A stretch of 20,981 bases of DNA from an uncultured Muribaculaceae bacterium (GTDB lineage Bacteria > Bacteroidota > Bacteroidia > Bacteroidales > Muribaculaceae), in the NCBI GenBank assembly GCA_910586455.1, contig CAJUHX010000005.1, positions 1 through 20,981 of the forward strand. The letters run 5' to 3'. Positions 1-6,675 of the stretch are shown piece by piece. The notes under the pieces were generated by a model that searched no databases, had not been told where the DNA came from, and saw only the letters and a program-made list of their open reading frames with translations. The stretch's first letter is position 1. Each line of letters begins with the position of its first letter. A program made the position numbers and the translations under genes.

Positions 1-107
1 ATACGGACCGAGAATAATGCAATCTGTGCTTCAGGCGAGCCAGTGTCAGTCTTGCCCTTACCGTACTTCTCGAAGATCTGTACTTTTTCTTCAGAATTTA
101 AGTGCAT
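1..107 (-). CDS. rpsO: 30S ribosomal protein S15, N-terminal part (runs off left edge)
   Basis: Reading the minus strand from the ATG at 107 gives 35 codons open to the window edge. They begin MHLNSEEKVQIFEKYGKGKT and continue DTGSPEAQIALFSVR. The DTGSpEaQIALf block is the signature of ribosomal protein S15, which binds 16S rRNA in the central domain of the small subunit. Only the first third or so of the roughly 90-residue protein is present. It lies downstream of bamD and rpoZ on the same strand, behind a 151-base gap that holds a strong palindrome and a tandem repeat. A -7-like box in that palindrome suggests that rpsO also has its own promoter. The identification rests on this N-terminal motif alone, but the motif is distinctive. 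Confidence 0.93.
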   Translation of the reverse strand, partial: MHLNSEEKVQIFEKYGKGKTDTGSPEAQIALFSVR

Positions 108-109
108 TC

Positions 110-169
110 TTTAGATGTTTTGGAGTTAATAATATTTATTTTAGATGTTTTGGAGTTAATAATATTTAT
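110..169. repeat. Perfect 30-bp tandem duplication in the rpsO leader
   Basis: Bases 110-139 and 140-169 are identical 30-mers placed head to tail. The unit is AT-rich and, on plus, begins tttagatgttttggag. On the minus strand the copy next to rpsO ends two bases before its ATG, so the duplication doubles the segment where ribosomes would load. Bacteroidota use AT-rich, unstructured leaders rather than Shine-Dalgarno sequences, so a doubled leader could affect rpsO translation. That effect is inference; the repeat itself is read directly. Confidence 0.95.
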
Positions 170-195
170 AATGTGTATTGGTTGCGCCTGCACTC

Positions 196-242
196 AATGC
201 GGGTGCAAAGTTACGAAATATTCGTGACTATGCACCCGCATT
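196..242. terminator. 47-bp imperfect palindrome between rpoZ and rpsO (possible terminator)
   Basis: The outer arms 196-207 and 231-242 are perfect 12-bp complements (aatgcgggtgca and tgcacccgcatt). After one mismatch the pairing continues at 209-211 with 227-229 and 213-217 with 221-225, leaving a 3-base tip. It begins 17 bases beyond the rpoZ stop codon, where a transcription terminator would sit, but no U-run follows in the minus direction. On the plus strand a short T-run (248-252) follows. The palindrome also contains a -7-like box facing rpsO, so it may be a combined terminator and promoter or operator. Confidence 0.55.
206..213 (-). promoter_or_regulatory. Putative -7 box for rpsO inside the palindrome
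   Basis: On the minus strand these bases read TAACTTTG, an exact match to the Bacteroidota -7 consensus TAnnTTTG. I see no TTTG about 20 bases upstream. Initiation a few bases downstream would give an rpsO leader of roughly 95 nt that includes both 30-bp repeat copies. Confidence 0.45.
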
Positions 243-258
243 ATGTATTTTTAACAGA

Positions 259-597
259 TTATTCTGCAAAGTTCACTCGCTCTTTTGCCGGGTTGCGGAA
301 GAAGAGTTTGTGGTCGGCGTATTCCTGAGCTGCAATCAGGGTGGGCTTAGGCAGCTTTTCGTAGTAGCGCGAAATCTCGATTTGTTCGCGGTTTTCGCTT
401 ATTTCCTCGAGGTTGTCGTTGAGCGAGGCGAATTCCTGGAGTTTCTTTTCGAGGTCGTACTTCATTTCGCCTGCAATCTGGTTGGCACGTTTTGCTATGA
501 TGCACACGGTTTCGTAGACGTTGCCGGTGTCCTGCGAAAGCTCTATCATGTCGCGAGTGACAGTATTGAGCGGTGCGTTGCTTTTCTTATAATCCAT
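259..597 (-). CDS. rpoZ: DNA-directed RNA polymerase omega subunit (Rpb6 family)
   Basis: This 112-residue protein is the Bacteroidota form of RNA polymerase omega (Rpb6/RpoZ). Omega helps fold the beta-prime subunit and stabilises the core enzyme. The helix with IIAKRANQIAGEM near residues 33-45 carries the family hallmark RANQI. The charged C-terminal part (LEKKLQEFASLNDNLEEISENR and after) is typical of the Bacteroidota branch. It starts 62 bases downstream of bamD on the same strand with no promoter box I can recognise between them, so co-transcription with bamD is likely. A large hairpin follows the stop codon. The ATG at 597 is the natural start because the following residues match where the family begins. 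Confidence 0.88.
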   Translation of the reverse strand: MDYKKSNAPLNTVTRDMIELSQDTGNVYETVCIIAKRANQIAGEMKYDLEKKLQEFASLNDNLEEISENREQIEISRYYEKLPKPTLIAAQEYADHKLFFRNPAKERVNFAE

Positions 598-659
598 CGG
601 TCTGATAGGTTTAGAGAGTTTTCGATTCGGTTGATTGTTGCGGAAGCGGGAACACTGCG

Positions 660-1460
660 TCAGTCTTTAACGTAGCGCTGTGCCACTTTGAAGATGTTTT
701 CGGCCTCGTCGCGGTGCGGAGAGTCGGGGTAGTTGTTGATGTAGCTGTAGTATTCGTCAACAACTTCGCGGAAACGGTCGGCCTTGCGTTCGTCGACACT
801 CATCGACGCTTCCTGGTATCGGGCCTTGAGTATAAGCAGTTCAAGTGCCTCTTTGTATTTTGAATACGGATAGTTCTTGATGGCGTTGCGGGCTACAATC
901 ACGGCGCTTTCGTAGTTGTTGCCGAGGTAGTTGCCGAGGTTGTAGTATAGCTGGGCGTTCTGCAGTTCCTTGAGGGTGAGTTTGTCCTGCAGCTCAAAGA
1001 TTGCGTTCTGCGCAATGCTCACTTTGTCGGAGCGGGGAAAGAATTCAAGAAATCCCTGCAGCTCTTCAATGGCCTTGATGGTGCCGGACTGGTCGAGCTG
1101 AGGCTCGGGCGAGTCGAGGTAGTAACCGTAACCGCTGTAGAAGCGCGACAGTTCGGCGTACTTTCCTTTGGGATAGCGGTTGTAGTAGGTCTGGAAGTAC
1201 TGTCCGGAGTTTACATAGTCTTTGTTCTCATAATGGCTCAGGGCGAGCAGGTACAGCGACTCCTCGGCTTTGTCGCGGCCTTTGAATACAGTGATGCAGT
1301 CTTTGAGTATGGTGGCTGCCTGCACGTATTTTTTCTGTTCGAAGGCGCGTTTGGCATAGTCGAACTTATAGTCGTAGTCGGTACTCTTCTGCGCCTTCTG
1401 GTATTCACCGCAGGAGCATAGGAGCAGGGCCATCAGAGCTATGTATATGAATCTAGTCAT
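660..1460 (-). CDS. bamD: Outer membrane protein assembly lipoprotein BamD
   Basis: A 266-residue lipoprotein with tetratricopeptide-like helical repeats, the BamD/YfiO component of the BAM complex that inserts beta-barrel proteins into the outer membrane. The N-terminus MTRFIYIALMALLLCSCGEY is a lipoprotein signal with the lipid-modified cysteine at about residue 17. TPR-like segments follow, such as AKRAFEQKKYVQAATILKD and AEESLYLLALSHYENKDY, and the last part is YYSYINNYPDSPHRDEAENI. I chose the ATG at 1460. The frame stays open to a TTG at 1487, but that overlaps the -7 box at 1485-1492 and would place nine charged residues before the signal peptide. Divergent from tilS and followed by rpoZ. 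Confidence 0.92.
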   Translation of the reverse strand: MTRFIYIALMALLLCSCGEYQKAQKSTDYDYKFDYAKRAFEQKKYVQAATILKDCITVFKGRDKAEESLYLLALSHYENKDYVNSGQYFQTYYNRYPKGKYAELSRFYSGYGYYLDSPEPQLDQSGTIKAIEELQGFLEFFPRSDKVSIAQNAIFELQDKLTLKELQNAQLYYNLGNYLGNNYESAVIVARNAIKNYPYSKYKEALELLILKARYQEASMSVDERKADRFREVVDEYYSYINNYPDSPHRDEAENIFKVAQRYVKD

Positions 1461-1484
1461 GCTTGGTTTTGTTCTTTTATCATG

Positions 1485-1492
1485 CAAAGTTA
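1485..1492 (-). promoter_or_regulatory. Putative -7 box for bamD
   Basis: The minus strand reads TAACTTTG, matching TAnnTTTG exactly. It sits 24 bases before the chosen bamD ATG at 1460, giving a short leader of about 20 nt. No good -33 TTTG lies at the usual 19-21 bp spacing. Its position supports the 1460 start over the upstream TTG. Confidence 0.55.
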
Positions 1493-1600
1493 GCTATTTT
1501 TTCTGAATTAACGGATGCCATACCCCTGTAATTGTGCCAAAAATGGTTAAATAAGAATTTTTACACTTTGACTTTCACCGCTTTTTTAATGATAATTTTC

Positions 1601-1608
1601 TAATTTTG
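1601..1608 (+). promoter_or_regulatory. Putative -7 box for tilS
   Basis: TAATTTTG matches TAnnTTTG and ends only 4 bases before the ATG at 1613. A TTTG at 1567-1570 is too far away (30 bp) for this box, but lies 22 bp before an overlapping weaker box, TAATTTTC, at 1593-1600. Either box gives a leader of at most about 10 nt to the first ATG, or 20-30 nt to the in-frame ATG at 1634. Confidence 0.45.
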
Positions 1609-1612
1609 TAGT

Positions 1613-2974
1613 ATGAACGAACGCCAGCCGACAATGCTTCAGGCTATGATGGCCGACTGCATACGCCGCCACGGACTGTTGCAGCCGGGGCGCACCGTGA
1701 TTGTGGCGCTCAGCGGCGGAGCCGACTCTGTGGCTCTGCTGCAGGCGCTTGTGTCCGAGGGATACGAATGTATGGCCGCCCACTGCAATTTTCATCTGCG
1801 GGGCGAGGAGTCGATGCGCGATGCCGCCCACTGCGCGGATATATGCCGCCGCATAGGTGTCGATCTGTGCATGCGCGATTTCGACGTGCCGGCCCGCATG
1901 CGCCTTACCGGCGAGTCGGTGGAGATGGCTTGCCGAAGCCTGCGCTACGAGTGGTTCGACTCGCTGCTCGACCGTGAGCGAGCCCAGGCTATAGCCGTGG
2001 GACACCACCGCGAAGACAACGTGGAAACCTTTATGCTCAACCTGCTGCGCGGCACCGGGCCGCAGGGGCTGTGCGGCATGCGAGTGCGCAACGGCTACGT
2101 GGTACGTCCGCTGCTGGAGTGCAGCCGCGCCCAGATTGAGGCTTTTCTGCATGAACGGGGCCTCGGCTTTGTAATCGACTCGACCAACGCCTCGAACGAC
2201 TTCAAGCGCAACCGGCTACGCAATGTGGTTATACCTATGCTCGACGAACAGTTTGACGGCGCATCCGAGGCTATCGAACGCAGCATGGCCCATGTGGCCG
2301 ACTCGATGGCTCTTTACCGCGAACTGGTGGAGGAGCGGGCCGAACACTACAGGCAGGGCTCCGACATATTACTGGCCGACATGGCCCGCAATGAAACCAA
2401 TGCCCGCATGCTGTTGTACGAGATGCTGCATAATTCCGAGGGATTCAGCATGAGTGCCGTAGCCGACATGCTGCGGCGCCCCGACGGCTCGGGCCGACGT
2501 TTTGTATCGGGCTGCGGACATGTGCGCGAGCTTCACCGGGGCGTACTGTCGGCAGTGAGTCCGCAGCCGCTGCGGCAGGAATGCGACTGCTACAGCGCCG
2601 ACCTGCGCCGCGACATCCTGACTCCGCTGCACATCACCGTAGAGCGGCTGCACATCAGCAGTTTCAGTCCGGAGCGCAATCCGGCTGTAATGTACCTCGA
2701 CGCAGCCATACTCGACGCCACACCGGCTCCGCAACTGCGACGCTGGCGACGAGGCGACCGAATCGAGCCTTACGGCATGAAGGGCAGCCGCCTGGTGAGC
2801 GACCTGTTCAGCGATGCCGGTTACAGCGCCGAACAGAAGCGCAACACCTTTCTGCTGTGCCGGGCCGACAAGGTGCTGTGGGTCTGTGGACTGAGAGCTT
2901 CGCGACACTTCGCAGTCGGCCCCGGCACAAAAGAATATCTAAGACTTGAAATCAAAAAACATAACATCACATAA
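1613..2974 (+). CDS. tilS: tRNA(Ile)-lysidine synthetase TilS
   Basis: TilS uses ATP to attach lysine to C34 of the AUA-reading tRNA(Ile), changing both its amino-acid identity and its codon reading. The N-terminal PP-loop ATPase motif SGGADS is at residues 34-39. Conserved blocks follow: AAHCNFHLRGEES, GHHREDNVETFMLNLLRGTG and DSTNASNDFKRNRLR. The C-terminal substrate-binding domain contains RRWRRGDRIEPYGMKGSRLVSDLF. At 453 residues it has full length for the two-domain form. The start is uncertain: the ATG at 1634 (MLQAMMADCIRRHGL) also fits where the family begins and leaves room for a leader after the -7 box. The next gene begins 20 bases after the stop, so this probably heads a three-gene unit. 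Confidence 0.95.
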   Translation: MNERQPTMLQAMMADCIRRHGLLQPGRTVIVALSGGADSVALLQALVSEGYECMAAHCNFHLRGEESMRDAAHCADICRRIGVDLCMRDFDVPARMRLTGESVEMACRSLRYEWFDSLLDRERAQAIAVGHHREDNVETFMLNLLRGTGPQGLCGMRVRNGYVVRPLLECSRAQIEAFLHERGLGFVIDSTNASNDFKRNRLRNVVIPMLDEQFDGASEAIERSMAHVADSMALYRELVEERAEHYRQGSDILLADMARNETNARMLLYEMLHNSEGFSMSAVADMLRRPDGSGRRFVSGCGHVRELHRGVLSAVSPQPLRQECDCYSADLRRDILTPLHITVERLHISSFSPERNPAVMYLDAAILDATPAPQLRRWRRGDRIEPYGMKGSRLVSDLFSDAGYSAEQKRNTFLLCRADKVLWVCGLRASRHFAVGPGTKEYLRLEIKKHNIT

Positions 2975-2994
2975 ACATACATACTTACTTATCC

Positions 2995-5241
2995 ATGCGA
3001 AAACTTGCAACTCTGACACTTGCCGCAGGACTTCTGACCTCCGGCGCCCGGGCTCAGGAAATAGTATCGACATCGGCCTACACCTGGACCGGCGACTCAA
3101 TTATCCAGGGCGAATTTGTGGCAACAGCCCCATCGGACACCGAACTGGTATCGACCTACCATGCCCAACCTGGCTTTTTCATGCCTGTTAAGCAGCAATG
3201 GAAACTCAAGAACGACATTTCGCAGTATCCGCAGCTCAACACCCCCAACACCCTGCACAGGGCCATTTACAACCTCGGCCTCGACGAAATGGTGAATGCG
3301 GTAGAGCCTGACACCACCCTGCGCACCGGCATCGAATGGCCCGGCGTATGGACCCGCGATGTAAGCTATTCCATTCTCTTGTCGATGGCCTACCTGCAGC
3401 CAGAGGCTTCGAAAATATCGCTGATGAAAAAAGTGAACGCCGCCGGCAAAATCATACAGGATACCGGCAGCGGCGGCGCGTGGCCGGTAAGTTCCGACCG
3501 CATGGTCTGGGCCCTGGCAGCCTACGAGATATACAAGGTGACCGGCGAACGCGAATGGCTTGAATACATCTATCCTATAATAAAGCGCTCGCTGGCCGAC
3601 GACAGTTTCGTTACAGCTTCGGCCAACGGCCTTGTAAAAGGCGAAACCAGCTTTATCGACTGGCGTGAACAGAGCTACCCCAAGTGGATGCAGTGCGCAG
3701 ATATATACAACTCCGAAGCTCTGGGCACATCGATTGTCCACGCTAAGGCACTGAAACTTATGTCGCAGATGGCCGCTGAACTGGGCAAGAAGAAAGAGGC
3801 CGCCGATTATGCCGCACGCTCGCAGCAGATGGCCCAAGCCATAAACCGCGAGCTGTGGATGCCCGAAAAGGGCTATTACGCCATGTACACCTACGGACGC
3901 GATTTCCCCATTCTGAACCCACGCGCCGAAACCCTCGGCGAGTCACTGGCGATACTCTACGACATAGCAACTCCCGAACAGGCGCGCGCCATAAGCGAGA
4001 ACAACCCCACCACCCCGTTCGGCGCAGCCATATTCTTCCCTCAGATTGCCGATATGCCCCCGTACCACAACAACTCCCTATGGCCATGGGTGGCAGCCTA
4101 CTGGGCTATGGCAAACGCCAAGGCAGGCAACGAACAGGGAACCCTCGAGGCCATTGGCTCGGTGTTCCGTCCGGCGGCCCTCTTCACCACCAACAAAGAG
4201 AATTTTGTGCTCGACAACGGCGACATAGCCACCGAGCTCAACTCGTCGAACATGCTGTGGTGTCTGGCCGGCAATCTGGCCCTGACACACAAAATTCTGT
4301 TCGGCATCGAATTTACGCCTGAAGGCCTGGCCTTCCACCCGTTCGTGCCCAAAGCGCTGGGCTCTGACCGCAGGCTGGAGAATTTCCGCTACCGCAATGC
4401 CGTGCTCGACATCACCGTCAGCGGCCACGGCGACCGCATCAAGGAGTTCCGGCTCAACGGCAAGCCACACGCCCCGCTGCTGCCCGCCGACATCAAAGGA
4501 CACAACAAGGTCGAAATTGTAATGGCCGACAACGACATAGCCCCGCTGAAGGTAAACCATACCGCCAACGTAAAGGCTCCGCTCACTCCCATAGCCCGCT
4601 TCGACGGCGACAAACTGCGCTGGCAGTCGATAGAGTACATCGACCACTATAAAGTGCTGCGCAACGGCGTTACCGTGGCCGAAACCACCGCCACAAGCTA
4701 CAACGCCCCGGAGCCCGGCGAATATCAGGTAATAGGCGTTTCGGACAACGGGGTTGAGAGCTTCGCCTCCGAGCCGCTGAGCAATGCAGCCACATTCAGC
4801 ATCGAAATGCCCGGCGAAGGCACGAACCTGATTTCAGGCGAGATAGTCTATCAGCCGCGTGCCCGGGTAGACGCATACAGCGGACGCGGCTTTGTGGAAA
4901 TCGACCACAGTTCAAAACCGGTGGTTGTAGAGTTCGACGCTCCGGCCGATGGCCTCTACTCCATCGAGTATGTGTATGCCAACGGCAATGGCCCCGTGAA
5001 CACCGAGAACCGCTGCGCCATACGCACCGTAAGCGTCGACGGCAAGCGCCTCGGCACTGTGGTGATGCCCCACCGCGGTGTAGGCAACTGGAACGACTGG
5101 GGCACGACCAACAGCCTGAAACTGCAGCTCGCCAAAGGCAAGCACAAAATCAGTCTGGAGTTCCGTCCCGAAAACGAAAACATGAATCTCAAAACCAACC
5201 ATGCTGCCATCGACCGTGTTATAGTCAAGAAGCTGAAATAA
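2995..5241 (+). CDS. Secreted six-hairpin glycosidase-like protein with C-terminal carbohydrate-binding-like domain
   Basis: A 748-residue exported protein. Residues 1-21 form a signal peptide ending GARAQ. The region of about 55-440 looks like an (alpha/alpha)6 barrel as in glycogen-debranching and related inverting glycosidases: PGVWTRDVSYSILLSMAY (Asp122), GGAWPVSSDRMVWALAAYE, ETSFIDWREQSYP (Asp222, Glu225), NNSLWPWVAAYWAMA and SSNMLWCLAGNLAL. A beta-sandwich cap follows (LAFHPFVPKALGSDRRLENF to about 480). Then come an fn3-like module at about 525-600 and a CBM6/35-like beta domain at about 605-748, ending AIDRVIVKKL. The acidic residues are candidates for general acid and base; I cannot assign a GH family or substrate. 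No SusC/SusD genes are nearby. It lies 20 bases after tilS. Confidence 0.75.
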   Translation: MRKLATLTLAAGLLTSGARAQEIVSTSAYTWTGDSIIQGEFVATAPSDTELVSTYHAQPGFFMPVKQQWKLKNDISQYPQLNTPNTLHRAIYNLGLDEMVNAVEPDTTLRTGIEWPGVWTRDVSYSILLSMAYLQPEASKISLMKKVNAAGKIIQDTGSGGAWPVSSDRMVWALAAYEIYKVTGEREWLEYIYPIIKRSLADDSFVTASANGLVKGETSFIDWREQSYPKWMQCADIYNSEALGTSIVHAKALKLMSQMAAELGKKKEAADYAARSQQMAQAINRELWMPEKGYYAMYTYGRDFPILNPRAETLGESLAILYDIATPEQARAISENNPTTPFGAAIFFPQIADMPPYHNNSLWPWVAAYWAMANAKAGNEQGTLEAIGSVFRPAALFTTNKENFVLDNGDIATELNSSNMLWCLAGNLALTHKILFGIEFTPEGLAFHPFVPKALGSDRRLENFRYRNAVLDITVSGHGDRIKEFRLNGKPHAPLLPADIKGHNKVEIVMADNDIAPLKVNHTANVKAPLTPIARFDGDKLRWQSIEYIDHYKVLRNGVTVAETTATSYNAPEPGEYQVIGVSDNGVESFASEPLSNAATFSIEMPGEGTNLISGEIVYQPRARVDAYSGRGFVEIDHSSKPVVVEFDAPADGLYSIEYVYANGNGPVNTENRCAIRTVSVDGKRLGTVVMPHRGVGNWNDWGTTNSLKLQLAKGKHKISLEFRPENENMNLKTNHAAIDRVIVKKLK

Positions 5242-5285
5242 CCGGCGGAGAGAGTCGTGGCTGAAACAAAACAACTTATATAATT

Positions 5286-5792
5286 ATGAAGAATCTGATT
5301 AAAACTCTGTTTGTAGTACTGGCACTGACCGCCGCTACGGCAGTTTCGGCACAGGTCGAAATCACCAAGGTCGACAAAATCCGGCCCACCGAGGAAGTAT
5401 TCATGGACATGGCCGTATCGGCGGCCAAGACTTCGGTGGCCGACAATGGCCTGCCCTGCGGCGCAGTAGTGATTCTGAACGGCGCATGGCGCGCCACCGG
5501 CATGCCCTCAGGCGAACAGACAGCCGAGCAGGTGGCAATCAACAAGTCGCGCACCAAATCGCTGGCCAATGCCCGGATATACACTGTTGTCCAGCCTACT
5601 GCGGCAGCTATGAAAGCCATAGAGGCATCGGGAATTCCCACGGTGTACTTCGTTGTGTCGTCGGCCGACGCTGTGGCCGCAGGTATACACAGCGCACAGG
5701 ACTACAGCGGCATCCGTTCCGAAGTAAAGATGGTGCAGATACCATTTGCCGAAGCAACCTCGCTGGTCAGCGGCCGGAAGCCCGCGAAGTAG
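5286..5792 (+). CDS. Secreted deaminase-fold protein lacking zinc ligands (likely pseudoenzyme)
   Basis: A 168-residue protein with a signal peptide (MKNLIKTLFVVLALTAATAV, then SAQ at about residue 23). The mature part follows the layout of CMP/dCMP and guanine deaminases: MDMAVSAAKTSVADNGLPCG, then AVVILNG, the metal-site helix, the second Cys motif and a final IPTVYFVV strand. The zinc-binding residues are gone. The usual HAE triad reads T79-A80-E81, and PCxxC reads P104-T-A-A-A108, so no histidine or cysteine ligand remains. Catalytic deamination is therefore unlikely, and the role may be ligand binding or structural. It follows the glycosidase gene by 44 bases. Its 3' end overlaps the convergent radical SAM gene by 26 bp. 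The fold assignment is from pattern matching by eye. Confidence 0.68.
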   Translation: MKNLIKTLFVVLALTAATAVSAQVEITKVDKIRPTEEVFMDMAVSAAKTSVADNGLPCGAVVILNGAWRATGMPSGEQTAEQVAINKSRTKSLANARIYTVVQPTAAAMKAIEASGIPTVYFVVSSADAVAAGIHSAQDYSGIRSEVKMVQIPFAEATSLVSGRKPAK

Positions 5793-6675
5793 CGAGAGCG
5801 CGGTTGAGAAGATTCACGAACTGATAGTTTTTCAGCCCCCAGCGAGGCTCTATTAGCAACTCGGCGGGCGACTGCGACACAAATCGCTCGATAGCTATAT
5901 CCGGCCTGAGTCTGCCGATAATCTCCACACATAAATCTATATAGCTCTCAGGGGTGAAGCGGATAAATTCCGTTTCACCCTTTTGGTATTGCTGCGCCAG
6001 GCGTGTTCCGCGTATTATCTGCAGCTGGTGGAACTTTACCGTTTCGACCGGCAGCATATTCAGGCGGTCGACGGTCTGCAGCATCATGGGCCTGTCCTCG
6101 CCGGGCAGACCGAGTATGAAGTGCAGGCCGCAGTGCAGACCGGCATCAGCTGTCATTTCCACCGCCCTCACGGTGTCGGCCCAGCTGTGGCAGCGGTTCA
6201 CAGCCTGCAGCGTGGTGTCGTGGCTGCTCTCGGCGCCGTACTCCATTATCACCGGGCGCCCGTTGCCCACGGCTTTGATGTCGGCCAGCAGCGAGGCGTC
6301 CACACAGTCGGGACGGGTGCCGATTATCAGTCCGGCTACACCATCCACCGCCAGAGCCCGGCGGTAGAAGTCGAGGAGTTTCTCACGCGGCCCGTGTGTG
6401 TTGGTGTAGCTTTGGAAATAAGCCAGATAGCGCATGGCCGGGTACTTGCCTGCAAAAAAACGTTTGCCGGCCTCAAGGCGTGCCTCAATATCCTCGCCGT
6501 CGGCAGAGGTATCGGGCGAAAACGAGGCGTTGTTGCAGTATGTGCAGCCGCCGCGCCCGATGGTGCCGTCGCGGTTAGGACAACTGAAACCGGCATCGAC
6601 GGTGATTTTCTGCACTTTGCTCTCGAACAATGTCGAGAGCCACTGAGCATAGTCGCGGTAATACGGATTGCTCAT
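5767..6675 (-). CDS. Radical SAM protein, YhcC/TIGR01212 family
   Basis: A 302-residue radical SAM protein of the YhcC type, whose biochemical role is not well established. The cluster-binding cysteines are in CPNRDGTIGRGGCTYC at residues 32-47 (Cys32, Cys44, Cys47), the extended spacing characteristic of this family rather than the usual CxxxCxxC. Further family blocks are YFQSYTNTHGPREKLLDFY, GTRPDCVD, MEYGAESSHDTTL and HFILGLPGED, with FHQLQIIRGTRLAQQY late in the barrel. The ATG at 6675 overlaps the aroC stop codon in an ATGA, indicating translational coupling. The C-terminal 26 bp run antisense to the end of the deaminase-like gene. Confidence 0.88.
   Translation of the reverse strand: MSNPYYRDYAQWLSTLFESKVQKITVDAGFSCPNRDGTIGRGGCTYCNNASFSPDTSADGEDIEARLEAGKRFFAGKYPAMRYLAYFQSYTNTHGPREKLLDFYRRALAVDGVAGLIIGTRPDCVDASLLADIKAVGNGRPVIMEYGAESSHDTTLQAVNRCHSWADTVRAVEMTADAGLHCGLHFILGLPGEDRPMMLQTVDRLNMLPVETVKFHQLQIIRGTRLAQQYQKGETEFIRFTPESYIDLCVEIIGRLRPDIAIERFVSQSPAELLIEPRWGLKNYQFVNLLNRALATSRASGR

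Noticed and set aside
110..169. Possible CRISPR repeat
   Set aside because: The two 30-bp copies abut with no spacer, there are only two, and no cas gene is present.
178..675. A 165-codon plus-strand open frame over the rpoZ region
   Set aside because: It is antisense to rpoZ and crosses the palindrome and intergenic DNA; its residues show no family features.
1613..5792. Polysaccharide utilisation locus around the glycosidase-like gene
   Set aside because: No SusC, SusD, hybrid two-component or AraC-type gene and no second glycosidase is present; the neighbours are tilS and a deaminase-like gene.
5286..5792. Active secreted cytidine or guanine deaminase
   Set aside because: All three zinc ligand positions are replaced (T79, T105, A108), so the normal catalytic metal cannot be held.
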